A stretch of 11,689 bases of DNA from Deltaproteobacteria bacterium (lineage in GTDB: Bacteria > Chloroflexota > Dehalococcoidia > Dehalococcoidales > BS750m-G39), in the NCBI GenBank assembly GCA_013202445.1, contig JABMRW010000082.1, forward strand, positions 1 through 11,689. The letters run 5' to 3'. How positions within the stretch are numbered: the stretch's first letter is position 1; each line of letters opens with the position of its first letter. Position numbers and translations under genes: made by a program. Shown in pieces: positions 1 to 6,631 of the stretch. Below the pieces are notes generated by a model that saw only the letters and a program-made list of their open reading frames with translations, was not told the origin of the DNA and ran no database searches.

Positions 1-239
1 CCAAGGGACAGAATATCTATCCCAGCGATATTGAATATGTGCTGGCTGGTCATCCCAAGGTGGCTGAAGTGGGGGTGGTGGGTATACGTGATGAAGTGCG
101 TGGGGAGACGCCCCGGGCTATCATCAGGTTAAAGCCGGGTGAGGTGGCTACCGAACAGGAGATAAAAAAGTTTTGCCTCGGGCGTCTGGCTAACTATAAG
201 GTACCCAGAGAGATTGTTTTCACCGTTTCTGAGCCTTAA
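1..239 (+). CDS. AMP-dependent acyl-CoA synthetase/ligase, C-terminal end only
   Basis: The gene runs in from the left edge; full codons begin at base 3 and give 78 residues to a TAA at 237-239. It is the small C-terminal domain (AMP-binding_C) of an ANL-superfamily enzyme, which activates a carboxylic acid as acyl-AMP and passes it to CoA. Visible family motifs are KGQNIYPSDIE, the VLAGHPKVAEVGVVG stretch, RGETPRA, RLKPGE and LANYKVPREI. The reading ends at FTVSEP. Most relatives continue with a PKTxxGKIxRR-type motif holding the lysine needed for adenylation, and I find that motif in none of the three frames before fabF. The protein may therefore lack adenylating ability, or the gene may be eroded. 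Substrate cannot be told. fabF starts 57 bases later, so a lipid-metabolism role is plausible. The family call is firm; functionality is not. Confidence 0.88.
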   Translation, partial: KGQNIYPSDIEYVLAGHPKVAEVGVVGIRDEVRGETPRAIIRLKPGEVATEQEIKKFCLGRLANYKVPREIVFTVSEP

Positions 240-247
240 GAAATAAT

Positions 248-276
248 TAGAGCTTTAAACCGTTTTTAGTTATAGT
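248..276 (+). promoter_or_regulatory. weak candidate promoter before fabF
   Basis: TATAGT at 271-276 matches five of six bases of a -10 box. The hexamer 17 bases upstream (TAGAGC, 248-253) matches only three of six of a -35. It would give fabF a short leader containing GGAGA at 285-289. fabF could equally be read through from the upstream synthetase gene. Confidence 0.25.
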
Positions 277-296
277 TCACCTTTGGAGAAATACTG

Positions 297-1538
297 TTGA
301 AGAGAAGGGTAGTAGTAACTGGGATGGGTGCCGTAACCCCTCTGGGGGTGGGGGTAGAGGCAAGCTGGCGGTCTTTATGCCAGGGGAAATCGGGGGTGGG
401 TGCGATTACCGGCTTTGATGCCAGCAGTTTCCGGACCAGGATTGCCGGTGAGGTTAAGGGGTTTAATCCGCTGGATTTCATCGACCGTAAGCTGGTAAGG
501 CGGGGAGACCGTTTCATCCATTTTGCCCTGGCCGCCGCCCGGATGGCGCTTGAGGATTCAGGGTTAGCCATAAATGCCGGTAACAGCGAGCGGGTGGGGG
601 TATCGGTTGGGACGGCCATGGGGGGCATAGAAAGTATAGAGAAGAACCACGAGCTGCTGATTAAGGGCGAGCGCCAGAAGATTTCCCCTTTCTTCGTCCC
701 CAGTTTCCTGTGCAATATGGCCACGGGACAGATTGCAATAGAGTTCGGGGCCAGGGGGGCTAATATGTGTTCGGTGACCGCCTGTGCCTCAGGGACACAT
801 GCCATTGGCGATGCTGCCAGAGTTATCCAGTGGGGAGAGGTTGATGCCATGATTGCCGGCGGGGCTGAAGCGGCCATCAGGCCTCTGGTATTTGCCGGAC
901 TGGAGCCGGTGAAGGTGATGACGGTTAGGAACGATGAGCCGGAGAAGGCGAGCCGCCCCTTTGATAAGGAGCGTGACGGCTTTGTTATCGGGGAGGGGGG
1001 GGGAATCGTCATCCTGGAGGAGCTGGAGTTTGCCTTAAGTAGAGGGGCCAGGATTTATGGTGAGGTACTGGGCTACGGCCTTAATAGCGATGCCTATCAT
1101 ATAACCGCTCCTGACCCTGGTGGCACGGGGGCAGCCAGCTGTATGAGACTGGCGCTTGACGATGCCGGTATCGCTACCAGCCAGGTTGATTATATTAATG
1201 CCCACGGCACTTCAACCGTGCTCAATGACCTATCCGAAACGAAGGCGATAAAGAGTGTGTTTGGAGAGCGGAGTTACCAGATACCGATTAGCAGCAATAA
1301 ATCAATGCTGGGTCATATGTGGGCTGGTGCCGGGGTGGTGGAGGCAATATTCAGCCTGATGACTATTACCCAGAGCATAATTCCACCCACCATCAACTAT
1401 GAGACTCCCGACCCGGAGTGCGACCTTGATTATGTGCCCAATGTGGCCAGAAAAGCCGAGGTAAAGATTGCCCTTTCTAATTCCTTTGGCTTTGGCAGCA
1501 CTAACGGCACCCTAATCCTCGGCAAGTTCTCTTCTTAA
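297..1538 (+). CDS. fabF: 3-oxoacyl-[acyl-carrier-protein] synthase II (FabF)
   Basis: Decarboxylating Claisen condensation of malonyl-ACP with acyl-ACP, the elongation step of cytosolic type II fatty-acid synthesis. The protein has 413 residues, the usual length. Its catalytic triad falls where it does in E. coli FabF: Cys163 in VTACASGTH, His303 in NAHGTST and His340 in SNKSMLGH, with Lys335 as well. The N-terminus RRVVVTGMGAVTPLG is typical, so the TTG start at 297 is well supported; GGAGA at 285-289 lies 7 bases before it. Small departures are GHMWAGAG where GHLLGAAG is common, and FGFGSTN where FGFGGTN is common (Ser401) near the gating loop. No acpP, fabD or fabG lies beside it in this window, so it is outside the usual fab cluster here. 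A specialised KAS II-like synthase is possible, but the full active site argues for ordinary elongation. Confidence 0.95.
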   Translation: MKRRVVVTGMGAVTPLGVGVEASWRSLCQGKSGVGAITGFDASSFRTRIAGEVKGFNPLDFIDRKLVRRGDRFIHFALAAARMALEDSGLAINAGNSERVGVSVGTAMGGIESIEKNHELLIKGERQKISPFFVPSFLCNMATGQIAIEFGARGANMCSVTACASGTHAIGDAARVIQWGEVDAMIAGGAEAAIRPLVFAGLEPVKVMTVRNDEPEKASRPFDKERDGFVIGEGGGIVILEELEFALSRGARIYGEVLGYGLNSDAYHITAPDPGGTGAASCMRLALDDAGIATSQVDYINAHGTSTVLNDLSETKAIKSVFGERSYQIPISSNKSMLGHMWAGAGVVEAIFSLMTITQSIIPPTINYETPDPECDLDYVPNVARKAEVKIALSNSFGFGSTNGTLILGKFSS

Positions 1539-1545
1539 GGAAGAG
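1529..1545 (+). other. small hairpin over the fabF stop codon
   Basis: CTCTTC and GAAGAG form a perfect 6-bp stem with a TTAAG loop that contains the TAA stop. No T-run follows, so a standard intrinsic terminator is not supported. It might act as a weak 3' end or mRNA stabiliser. Confidence 0.35.
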
Positions 1546-1591
1546 TCGTCTCCTTATCTGAGTCCACCCCCCATTTTGAAGTGTTGTCTTA

Positions 1592-1705
1592 TTTCCCATA
1601 CCCGCCCGCCCAAAAGGGCTTCGCCTCTAAGACTCTCTTTACCTCACCAAACAGGGGGAAAGAAAGTTTCAGAAGCGTAGCTTATGAGGGTGGGAGGGTG
1701 GGAAG
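1592..1705. repeat. imperfect long inverted repeat in the fabF-padR gap
   Basis: The C-rich left arm (about 1592-1634: TTTCCCATACCCGCCCGCCC, then AAAAGGGCTTCGCCTCT) resembles the reverse complement of the G-rich right arm (about 1665-1705: AGAAGCGTAGCTTATGAGGG, then TGGGAGGGTGGGAAG). By eye roughly two thirds of positions match, best near CTTCGCCTCT against AGAAGCGTAG. Part of this is low-complexity C/G bias. It fills most of the 293-base stretch between fabF and padR, in which I see no gene. It could be a degenerate MITE- or REP-like element or an intergenic RNA hairpin. No transposase and no target duplication were found. Confidence 0.35.
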
Positions 1706-1780
1706 CAAAACACACTCTAAAAATCGGGCTGGACTTCCCCCTTTTACTCCCTTTTTAACCTATTGCCAACGATTGCAGCA

Positions 1781-1796
1781 TATGCTATGGTGCATA
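1781..1796. promoter_or_regulatory. candidate PadR operator (dyad)
   Basis: TATGC-N6-GCATA is a perfect two-fold symmetric 16-base site. It lies inside a denser palindromic patch that includes AGCATATGCT at 1777-1786 and CTATGGTGCATAG at 1785-1797. It sits directly upstream of the extended -10 of padR. PadR-family repressors usually bind AT-rich dyads in their own promoters, so autoregulation is the natural inference. Binding is not shown. Confidence 0.45.
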
Positions 1797-1807
1797 GTGC
1801 TGCTAGG

Positions 1808-1816
1808 TGTTATGCT
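1808..1816 (+). promoter_or_regulatory. extended -10 promoter of padR
   Basis: TGTTATGCT is a TGn extended -10 with hexamer TATGCT at 1811-1816, the same hexamer found in the two minus-strand promoters near 10.6 and 11.6 kb. No good -35 lies 17 bases upstream, as is common for extended -10 promoters. Transcription would begin near 1823, just before the padR start codon. Confidence 0.45.
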
Positions 1817-1831
1817 AAGCGAGGTATTGAT

Positions 1832-2167
1832 ATGGCAAAAAAGAATGAATTAATCAAAGGCAATATTGATTCCCTGCTTCTCTGCGTAATAGTTCAGCAG
1901 CCCATGTATGGTTACCATATTATCAAGGAGCTGGAGAAGAGGAGCCAGGGCTACTTTAAATTTAAAGAGGGTACTCTTTACCCCGCTCTCCATCGCTTGG
2001 AGAAGGCGGGCTTAATACGGGGCGAGTGGCAGACGCTGCCCAACGGGCGGCAGAGAAGATATTATCACATAACGGAAAATGGGCTGAATATATTGGCCGC
2101 CAAGAGGGGCCAGTGGCTGGATTTCCTGACGGCCATGAATCTAATTATTCAACCGGTGCCTAAATAG
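1832..2167 (+). CDS. PadR-family transcriptional regulator
   Basis: A 111-residue winged-helix DNA-binding protein of the compact PadR (PadR-s1) type. After MAKKNELIKGNIDSLLL come MYGYHIIKELEKRS (helix-turn-helix entry), EGTLYPALHRLEKAGLIRGEW (recognition helix, the family hallmark), GRQRRYYHITENG (wing) and a C-terminal dimerisation helix. I chose the ATG at 1832 because GAGG at 1821-1824 precedes it and family homology begins there. The same frame is open back to a TTG at 1763, but that would add 23 residues unlike the family. A membrane protein with a HAAS-like N-terminal domain follows 14 bases after the stop; such pairs are a known arrangement in which PadR controls a membrane or envelope-stress module. 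Ligand unknown. Confidence 0.9.
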   Translation: MAKKNELIKGNIDSLLLCVIVQQPMYGYHIIKELEKRSQGYFKFKEGTLYPALHRLEKAGLIRGEWQTLPNGRQRRYYHITENGLNILAAKRGQWLDFLTAMNLIIQPVPK

Positions 2168-2181
2168 TTTGAGGTGGGGGA

Positions 2182-3081
2182 ATGCTGACCGTCCTCAGTC
2201 ATTATCTGGATAGTATAAGAGATAACCTGAGGCTTGACCACTCCTCGGAGAAAGAGGTCATCCAGGAGCTGGAGACGCATATCGAGGACGAGGTCCAGGA
2301 GCTGCGGGAATCGGGACTATCGGAGGAGGAGGCGGCTGACACCTGTTTGACTCTCCTGGGCTCGGCCAAAATGGTAGCCCGCCAGATATACGAGGCTCAT
2401 AGCCAGGGTAGCTGGACTCAGGCTTTGCTGGCGGCTACACCCCATATACTTTTCGGTCTCTTATTTGCGCTTAACTGGTGGCGGGGCGTCGGCTGGCTTT
2501 TGGGTATGCTGGTGCTGGTCCTCGTTATGGCCGTCTACGGCTGGTGGCGGGGTAAACCGGCCTGGCTTTTCCCCTGGCTGGGTTACTCTTTGCTGCCGGT
2601 GGTGGTGGCGGCTCTGCTGCTGCTCTATCTGCCTAAAAGCTGGTCCTGGGTAGCCATCCTCGTTTATCTTCCCCTGGCGTTATGGCTGTTATACTCCATC
2701 ACCGTTCGGACTATAAAGAGAGACTGGTTATACACCTCGCTGATGTTGTTACCGTTGCCTACCATCGTCGGTTGGTTTGTGGCTATTGAGCCGGTGAATC
2801 AACTCCCCGAGCACTGGCTCCAGCGCATGCAGGATTTTGCTCCCTGGATTGGATTGACCTTCCTCGCCTTGGGTGTAACTGTGGCTACATTCATTCGGGT
2901 GAGAAAGCGCTGGTTGCGGGTTTCGGTCCTGGTGGTATCGGGAATGATAACTTTAACCATGGTCGCCTATTATGCTGAGGGTAGGCTCAGTATACCCGCC
3001 TTTATGATTCTCCTGGTGGTAATGCTGCTGGTCTTGCTCAGCCCGGCCTTGGTAGAAAGAACCCTGAGGCATTCCGGCTAA
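2182..3081 (+). CDS. HAAS-domain multipass membrane protein, PadR partner
   Basis: A 299-residue integral membrane protein. Residues 1-75 are a soluble, acidic, helical domain: LDSIRDNLRLDHSSEKEVIQ, an EDEVQELRESGLSEEEAADT-like stretch and LLGSAKMVARQIYEA. This matches the HAAS/DUF1700/permease-prefix type often encoded beside padR. From about residue 82 to 290 there are some eight hydrophobic helices (near 82-100, 103-121, 132-150, 155-175, 184-202, 220-240, 245-264 and 270-290), with basic loops such as RVRKRW. No transporter or enzyme motif is seen. The ATG at 2182 follows GAGGTGGGGG and the gene is almost certainly co-transcribed with padR. Exact function is unknown; a sensor or accessory of an envelope process is inferred from the family only. 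Confidence 0.75.
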   Translation: MLTVLSHYLDSIRDNLRLDHSSEKEVIQELETHIEDEVQELRESGLSEEEAADTCLTLLGSAKMVARQIYEAHSQGSWTQALLAATPHILFGLLFALNWWRGVGWLLGMLVLVLVMAVYGWWRGKPAWLFPWLGYSLLPVVVAALLLLYLPKSWSWVAILVYLPLALWLLYSITVRTIKRDWLYTSLMLLPLPTIVGWFVAIEPVNQLPEHWLQRMQDFAPWIGLTFLALGVTVATFIRVRKRWLRVSVLVVSGMITLTMVAYYAEGRLSIPAFMILLVVMLLVLLSPALVERTLRHSG

Positions 3082-3126
3082 CAATTAAGCAAGGGTTTAG
3101 GCTGCTATCTGGACAGGGGGCCATAA

Positions 3127-3984
3127 TTGCAGAAGGTAGCTATTGTTGCCGATAGTGTTGCCTGCCTCACCAGGGAAATGGTGGAGCAGTATGGGATTAC
3201 CATTGCCCCCATCCCCATTTCTTTTCAGGGAAAGATATACCGGGACTGGGTGGATATAACCCCCTCCGAGGCTTACGAGCTCTTCCTGAAAGACCCGGAT
3301 TCATTTAAGACAGCCGGCGCCTCACCCGGAATCTTCCTTGAAGCCTACCGCCAGGCGAGTAAGCGAGCCAAAAATATCCTTTGCGTTACCCTCTCGGTTA
3401 AGCTTAGCGGGGCATACGATGCGGCCAGGCAAGCAATAGAGGAGGCAAGGAAAGAGCTTCCTCAGATATCCGTAGAGGTAGTGGATTCCAAGACGGTTAC
3501 CGCCTCTGAGGGCTTTGTTGCCCTGGCCGGCGCGCGGGCGGCTGAGGCGGGCAAAAGCCTGGCTGAGGTGGTTAAAGCCGCCGAGGAGATGAGAGAACGA
3601 GTTACCTTCCTGGCCCTTTTAGAAACCATCCGTCATGTTTACCGCACCGGGCGCATACCCAAAATAGCCGCCATGGCCGGGTCTGTGCTTAGAATTAAGC
3701 CGATACTTACCAGCTCCGGGGGCGTGGTTCGTTTTATGGGCGCGGTGAGAAGCCGGGCGCACGGCATAGACAAGATGCTTAAGATAATGAGGAATAGGGT
3801 GGGGCAGAGTCCGGCGCATGTGGCGGTGATGCATGCCTATGCTCCGGACGAAGCCGAGAAGCTGAAAGAGCGGGTCTCAGCCGAGTTTAATTGCGCTGAG
3901 CTCTGGCTTACCGAGTTCAGCCCGGTGATGGGCTACGCCACCGGCACCGGAACTTTAGGACTGGCTTTTTATAAGGAGGATTAA
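3127..3984 (+). CDS. DegV family fatty-acid-binding protein
   Basis: A 285-residue protein of the DegV/FakB fold, which binds a long-chain fatty acid in a deep pocket. In Firmicutes such proteins present the acid to the kinase FakA. Visible motifs are VAIVADSVACLT at the N-terminus, TAGASPGIF (62-70, in place of the common TSQPSPG), SVKLSGAY (90-97), VVDSKTV (118-124), RTGRIPKI (173-180), RIKPIL (189-194) and GYATGTGTLGLAFY (269-282). The start is TTG at 3127 with AGGGGG at 3115-3120. It directly abuts plsY, the acyltransferase that uses acyl-phosphate. That is a meaningful pairing, because FakB/FakA makes acyl-phosphate from exogenous fatty acid. No FakA-like kinase is in the window. Lipid species and partner kinase are inferred. 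Confidence 0.88.
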   Translation: MQKVAIVADSVACLTREMVEQYGITIAPIPISFQGKIYRDWVDITPSEAYELFLKDPDSFKTAGASPGIFLEAYRQASKRAKNILCVTLSVKLSGAYDAARQAIEEARKELPQISVEVVDSKTVTASEGFVALAGARAAEAGKSLAEVVKAAEEMRERVTFLALLETIRHVYRTGRIPKIAAMAGSVLRIKPILTSSGGVVRFMGAVRSRAHGIDKMLKIMRNRVGQSPAHVAVMHAYAPDEAEKLKERVSAEFNCAELWLTEFSPVMGYATGTGTLGLAFYKED

Positions 3985-4635
3985 ATGGTTTACGGTATTG
4001 TAGCTGTGGTTCTGGGCTATCTGCTCGGCTCCATTCCCACGGCTTACATCGTTACTCGCCTGGTCAGGGGCAAAGATGTCCGCCAGCTGGGTGGGGGTAA
4101 TGTGGGTGGCTTGAATGTCTACCGGGAGGTGGGTTTTTTACCGGCAGCGGTGGTGGCTATCGTTGACCTGGGCAAGGGAGCTGCCGCCGTGGCCATAGCC
4201 TACTGGCTTTTGGATTTGTCCCTGGCCTTCGTCCTGGCGGTGGCGCTGGCGGCTGTGGTCGGGCATAACTGGATGCTTTTCCTCAAATTCAGCGGGGGCA
4301 AAGGGATGGGCCCGGCTATAGGCGGCCTGTTTGTTTTGCTGCCCATCTACGGCTATCCGCTGGGGTTAGCCTTCTTCTTCGCTGTAGTCTTTATACTCTT
4401 TATCATCACCCGTAATGTCGCCCTGTCTATGGGCGTTGGGCTGTTATCGCTGCCCTTTATCGCCTGGCTGGGCATGAATTCTATACCTGAGCAAACCGAG
4501 TTTATCATCTACAGTGTTGCGCTTGGCTTGATAATACTGGCGAAATTTACCCCCACCGCTATAGCGGCCGTGGCCAGGACGCGGAGTGTTAAGGGTTTTG
4601 TCTTTGACCGCGGGCGTAAAGGTAAAAAACAGTAA
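3985..4635 (+). CDS. plsY: acyl-phosphate:glycerol-3-phosphate acyltransferase (PlsY), divergent
   Basis: A 216-residue membrane enzyme that acylates glycerol-3-phosphate at sn-1 with acyl-phosphate, the first step of phospholipid synthesis. The ATG follows the degV TAA with no gap, and AAGGAGG at 3974-3979 is a near-perfect ribosome site, so the two genes should be translated together. Family marks are GYLLGSIPTAYI (11-22), GKDVRQLGGGNVGGLNVYR (29-47), VDLGKG (60-65), GHNW (93-96), FSGGKGMG (102-109) and ITRNVALS (141-148). Two motifs differ from the usual text: GGGNVGGLN in place of GSGNxGATN, and SGGKGMGPAIG in place of xGGKGVATxLG. His94, Asn95 and the GGKG loop are kept. Hydrophobic stretches fit five to seven membrane helices. 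PlsY remains the best call, but a PlsY paralogue with a shifted substrate cannot be excluded. Confidence 0.82.
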   Translation: MVYGIVAVVLGYLLGSIPTAYIVTRLVRGKDVRQLGGGNVGGLNVYREVGFLPAAVVAIVDLGKGAAAVAIAYWLLDLSLAFVLAVALAAVVGHNWMLFLKFSGGKGMGPAIGGLFVLLPIYGYPLGLAFFFAVVFILFIITRNVALSMGVGLLSLPFIAWLGMNSIPEQTEFIIYSVALGLIILAKFTPTAIAAVARTRSVKGFVFDRGRKGKKQ

Positions 4636-4641
4636 GCTGTC

Positions 4642-4670
4642 TAGTCAAACGGCGGCAAACATTCTATAAT
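4642..4670 (+). promoter_or_regulatory. candidate sigma70-type promoter after plsY
   Basis: TATAAT at 4665-4670 is a perfect -10. TAGTCA at 4642-4647, 17 bases upstream, matches four of six bases of TTGACA. It would transcribe the degraded reading frame at 4669-4843 and the M42 peptidase. A second, weaker -10-like TATAAA lies at 4847-4852, nearer the peptidase. Confidence 0.5.
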
Positions 4671-4843
4671 GGGGGTTGTGGAGGACAGCAGGCTTCTTTC
4701 TGATGTGCAGCGGCTGACTGGGATGTCTACCAGCGAATGAGAGCCACGGCTGAGCAGATGCACCGTAACCACTATGCGGTGGATATACCTCCAGAGATAT
4801 TACTCCGGTGCTGGACAAGGTTGTTCGTGCGGCGAGACACTAA
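4669..4843 (+). pseudogene. short coding remnant in three frames, unidentified
   Basis: Three consecutive pieces look protein-like but lie in different frames. From ATG 4669: MGVVEDSRLLSDVQRLTG. Then, shifted at about 4719: WDVYQRMRATAEQMHRNHY, AVDIPPE. Then, shifted at about 4796: DITPVLDKVVRAARH, ending at TAA 4841-4843. The middle piece is open from 4704 and continues past the peptidase start in its own frame, so each join is only a one-base shift. Spliced, they would make a helical protein of about 58 residues. I do not recognise the family. It could be a decayed gene, sequencing or assembly indels in a real small gene, or chance. This covers most of the 240-base gap between plsY and the M42 peptidase. 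Confidence 0.35.
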
Positions 4844-4875
4844 TTTTATAAAACGAGACAGGGGGTTATGGAAAC

Positions 4876-5943
4876 ATGAATGAAGAGACTAAGAAAATAA
4901 AGAATCTGCTGGAAAAATTATCTAATGCTCACGGGATTTCCGGGTACGAGGGAAATGTCAGGGAGATTATCAAGAAAGAAGTAAAGTCGTATGTGGACGA
5001 GGTTAAAGTCGATACATTCGGCAATTTAATCGCCATCAAAAAAGGGAAGTCGCCTTTGGTTATGCTGGCCGCCCATATGGATGAGATAGGTCTGATGGTC
5101 AAATATATCGATGACGAGGGCTTCATCCGGTTCGCCAAAGTGGGCGGCTGGTTTGACCAGACGCTGGTTAACCAGCGGGTGTTATTGCATACCAAAAAGG
5201 GCGTAGTTGCCGGAGTTATCGGCTCCAAACCGGTGCATGTGATGGAGAGCGAGGAACAAAAGAAGGCGATAGAGGCCAAGGATATGTTCATTGATGTTGG
5301 CGCTTCGTCAAAGGACGATGCTATGGCGATGGGCATTGAGCCCGGAGTACCGGTATCAATTGACCGGAAACTGGTGGCACTGGCCAATGATAAGGTAACC
5401 GGCAAGGCCTTTGATGACCGCGCCGGCGGTGCGGTGCTGATTACCGCCCTGCAGAGAATCGCCGGTATGAGCCTTGAGTCCACGGTAATGGCTGTCTTCA
5501 CCGTTCAGGAGGAGGTGGGCTTAAAAGGGGCTAAGACATCTGCTTTCGGGCTGAACCCCGACGTTGCCGTTGCTATTGATACCTGCATACCGGGGGACCA
5601 TCCCGGCATAAAAAAGACGGACTCCGCCATTCAAGTCGGCCAGGGACCGGCGATTACGGTAATGGATGCCGGCGGCAGGGGGGTGATTACGCACCCGAAG
5701 GTGCTGGAATGGCTGCGGGAAACGGCCAAGGCCAAGGGTATTCCCTATCAGATGGATGTAACCGAGAGGGGCACCACTGATGCCACTGCTATCAGCTTGA
5801 CGCGTGAAGGCATTCCCTCGGGGGTGATTAGCGTAGCCTCGAGGTATATCCACACGCCGGTGGAGCTGTTGAGCTTGAAAGACCTGGTAAAGACCGCCGA
5901 CCTGGTGGTCGAGGCTATTAAATCAGTGGGTGGTTACTTCTAG
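4876..5943 (+). CDS. M42 family metallo-aminopeptidase (TET/FrvX/CelM type)
   Basis: A 355-residue cytosolic di-metal aminopeptidase of the kind that assembles into large tetrahedral particles and trims N-terminal residues from peptides. Metal and catalytic residues line up with archaeal TET proteins: His67 and Asp69 in AAHMDEIG, Asp180/Asp181 in GKAFDDRAGG, Glu212-Glu213 in VQEEVGLKGA, Asp235 in AIDTCIPGD, and His326 in YIHTPVELL. SHGISGYEGNVR-like text at the N-terminus (NAHGISGYEG) is also typical. The protein is full length. The ATG at 4876 has GGGGG at 4861-4865 upstream. An MBL-fold hydrolase follows 19 bases later and is probably co-transcribed. Exact specificity (glutamyl, leucyl, lysyl) cannot be read; some family members are annotated as endoglucanases, but that is doubtful. 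Confidence 0.92.
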   Translation: MNEETKKIKNLLEKLSNAHGISGYEGNVREIIKKEVKSYVDEVKVDTFGNLIAIKKGKSPLVMLAAHMDEIGLMVKYIDDEGFIRFAKVGGWFDQTLVNQRVLLHTKKGVVAGVIGSKPVHVMESEEQKKAIEAKDMFIDVGASSKDDAMAMGIEPGVPVSIDRKLVALANDKVTGKAFDDRAGGAVLITALQRIAGMSLESTVMAVFTVQEEVGLKGAKTSAFGLNPDVAVAIDTCIPGDHPGIKKTDSAIQVGQGPAITVMDAGGRGVITHPKVLEWLRETAKAKGIPYQMDVTERGTTDATAISLTREGIPSGVISVASRYIHTPVELLSLKDLVKTADLVVEAIKSVGGYF

Positions 5944-5962
5944 GGGCTGGGGAGGGTTGACT

Positions 5963-6610
5963 ATGAAGATTAAATACCTGGGCCATTCCGCCTTTGTTAT
6001 CACCTCAAACAAGGGAGTTAAGATAATCACCGACCCCTATGCGCCCGGTCCTGATTTGACCTACGGGGAAATAACCGAGTCGGCTGATGTTGTTACCGTC
6101 AGTCACGGCCATCATGACCATAACAATGTGGCGGCGGTGAGGGGTAATCCTGAGGTGGCTAACCGGGCGGGCCGGTCTGAGGTTAAGGGAATAGAGTTCA
6201 GGGGAATTGCCAGCTATCATGATGATACTGGTGGGAAGCGGGCTGGTAATAACCTTATAATTTGCTTTGAGATGGATGGGGTAAGGGTCTGTCACCTTGG
6301 TGACCTGGGTCACCGGCTCGATGATAAGCAGCTAAAAGAGATAGGCCGTGTAGATGTATTGTTCGTACCGGTGGGTGGCCTTTATACCATTGATGCCAAA
6401 GTCGCCACCGAGGTCTGTAACCAGTTAAAGCCGAGGGTAATTATCCCCATACACTATAAGACGGAGAAGGGCCTCCCAAATATCGCCGGGGTAGACGAAT
6501 TTCTACGCGGCAAAGCCAATGTCAGCCGGCCGGATTCCAGCCAGGCGGAGTTTAAGCCGGGGGAACTGCCCGCCACCGGTCAAATCATAGTGCTGAAAAC
6601 AGCGTTATAG
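5963..6610 (+). CDS. metallo-beta-lactamase-fold hydrolase, UPF0173/UlaG-like
   Basis: A 215-residue metal-dependent hydrolase. Starting at the ATG at 5963 (GGAGG at 5951-5955, 7 bases away), it shows MKIKYLGHSAFVI, TDPYAPG (23-29), the metal motif SHGHHDH (47-53, HxHxDH), SYHDDTGG (85-91), VCHLGDLGH (109-117, metal ligands His111 and Asp114), VPVGGLYTID (135-144) and IPIHYKT (161-167, His164). All expected metal ligands are present. This pattern is that of the UPF0173 group related to the L-ascorbate-6-phosphate lactonase UlaG, whose natural substrate is usually unknown. The frame is open 33 bases upstream to a GTG inside the peptidase gene, but the ribosome site and the conserved N-terminus favour 5963. 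It is likely in one transcript with the M42 peptidase; a functional link is unproven. Confidence 0.85.
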   Translation: MKIKYLGHSAFVITSNKGVKIITDPYAPGPDLTYGEITESADVVTVSHGHHDHNNVAAVRGNPEVANRAGRSEVKGIEFRGIASYHDDTGGKRAGNNLIICFEMDGVRVCHLGDLGHRLDDKQLKEIGRVDVLFVPVGGLYTIDAKVATEVCNQLKPRVIIPIHYKTEKGLPNIAGVDEFLRGKANVSRPDSSQAEFKPGELPATGQIIVLKTAL

Positions 6611-6631
6611 CTTCAAGGTTGTTGACTATAG

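Noticed and set aside
266..1012. Open 248-codon frame on the minus strand opposite fabF
   Set aside because: Composition is Ser/Pro/Ala-rich shadow of a GC-rich gene, and fabF on the plus strand has all catalytic residues.
1763..1831. Longer padR start at TTG 1763
   Set aside because: Adds 23 residues unlike the family and would cover the operator and promoter; ATG 1832 has a good ribosome site.
1581..1853. Plus-strand 90-codon frame across the fabF-padR gap
   Set aside because: Low-complexity translation of the inverted-repeat region that overlaps the padR start in another frame; no ribosome site.
4929..5501. Long minus-strand frame opposite the M42 peptidase
   Set aside because: Antisense shadow; no family motif, and the plus strand carries the complete metal-ligand set.
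5930..5962. Longer MBL hydrolase start at GTG 5930
   Set aside because: Overlaps the peptidase stop, and the family N-terminus MKIKYLGHSAF begins at the ATG with GGAGG upstream.
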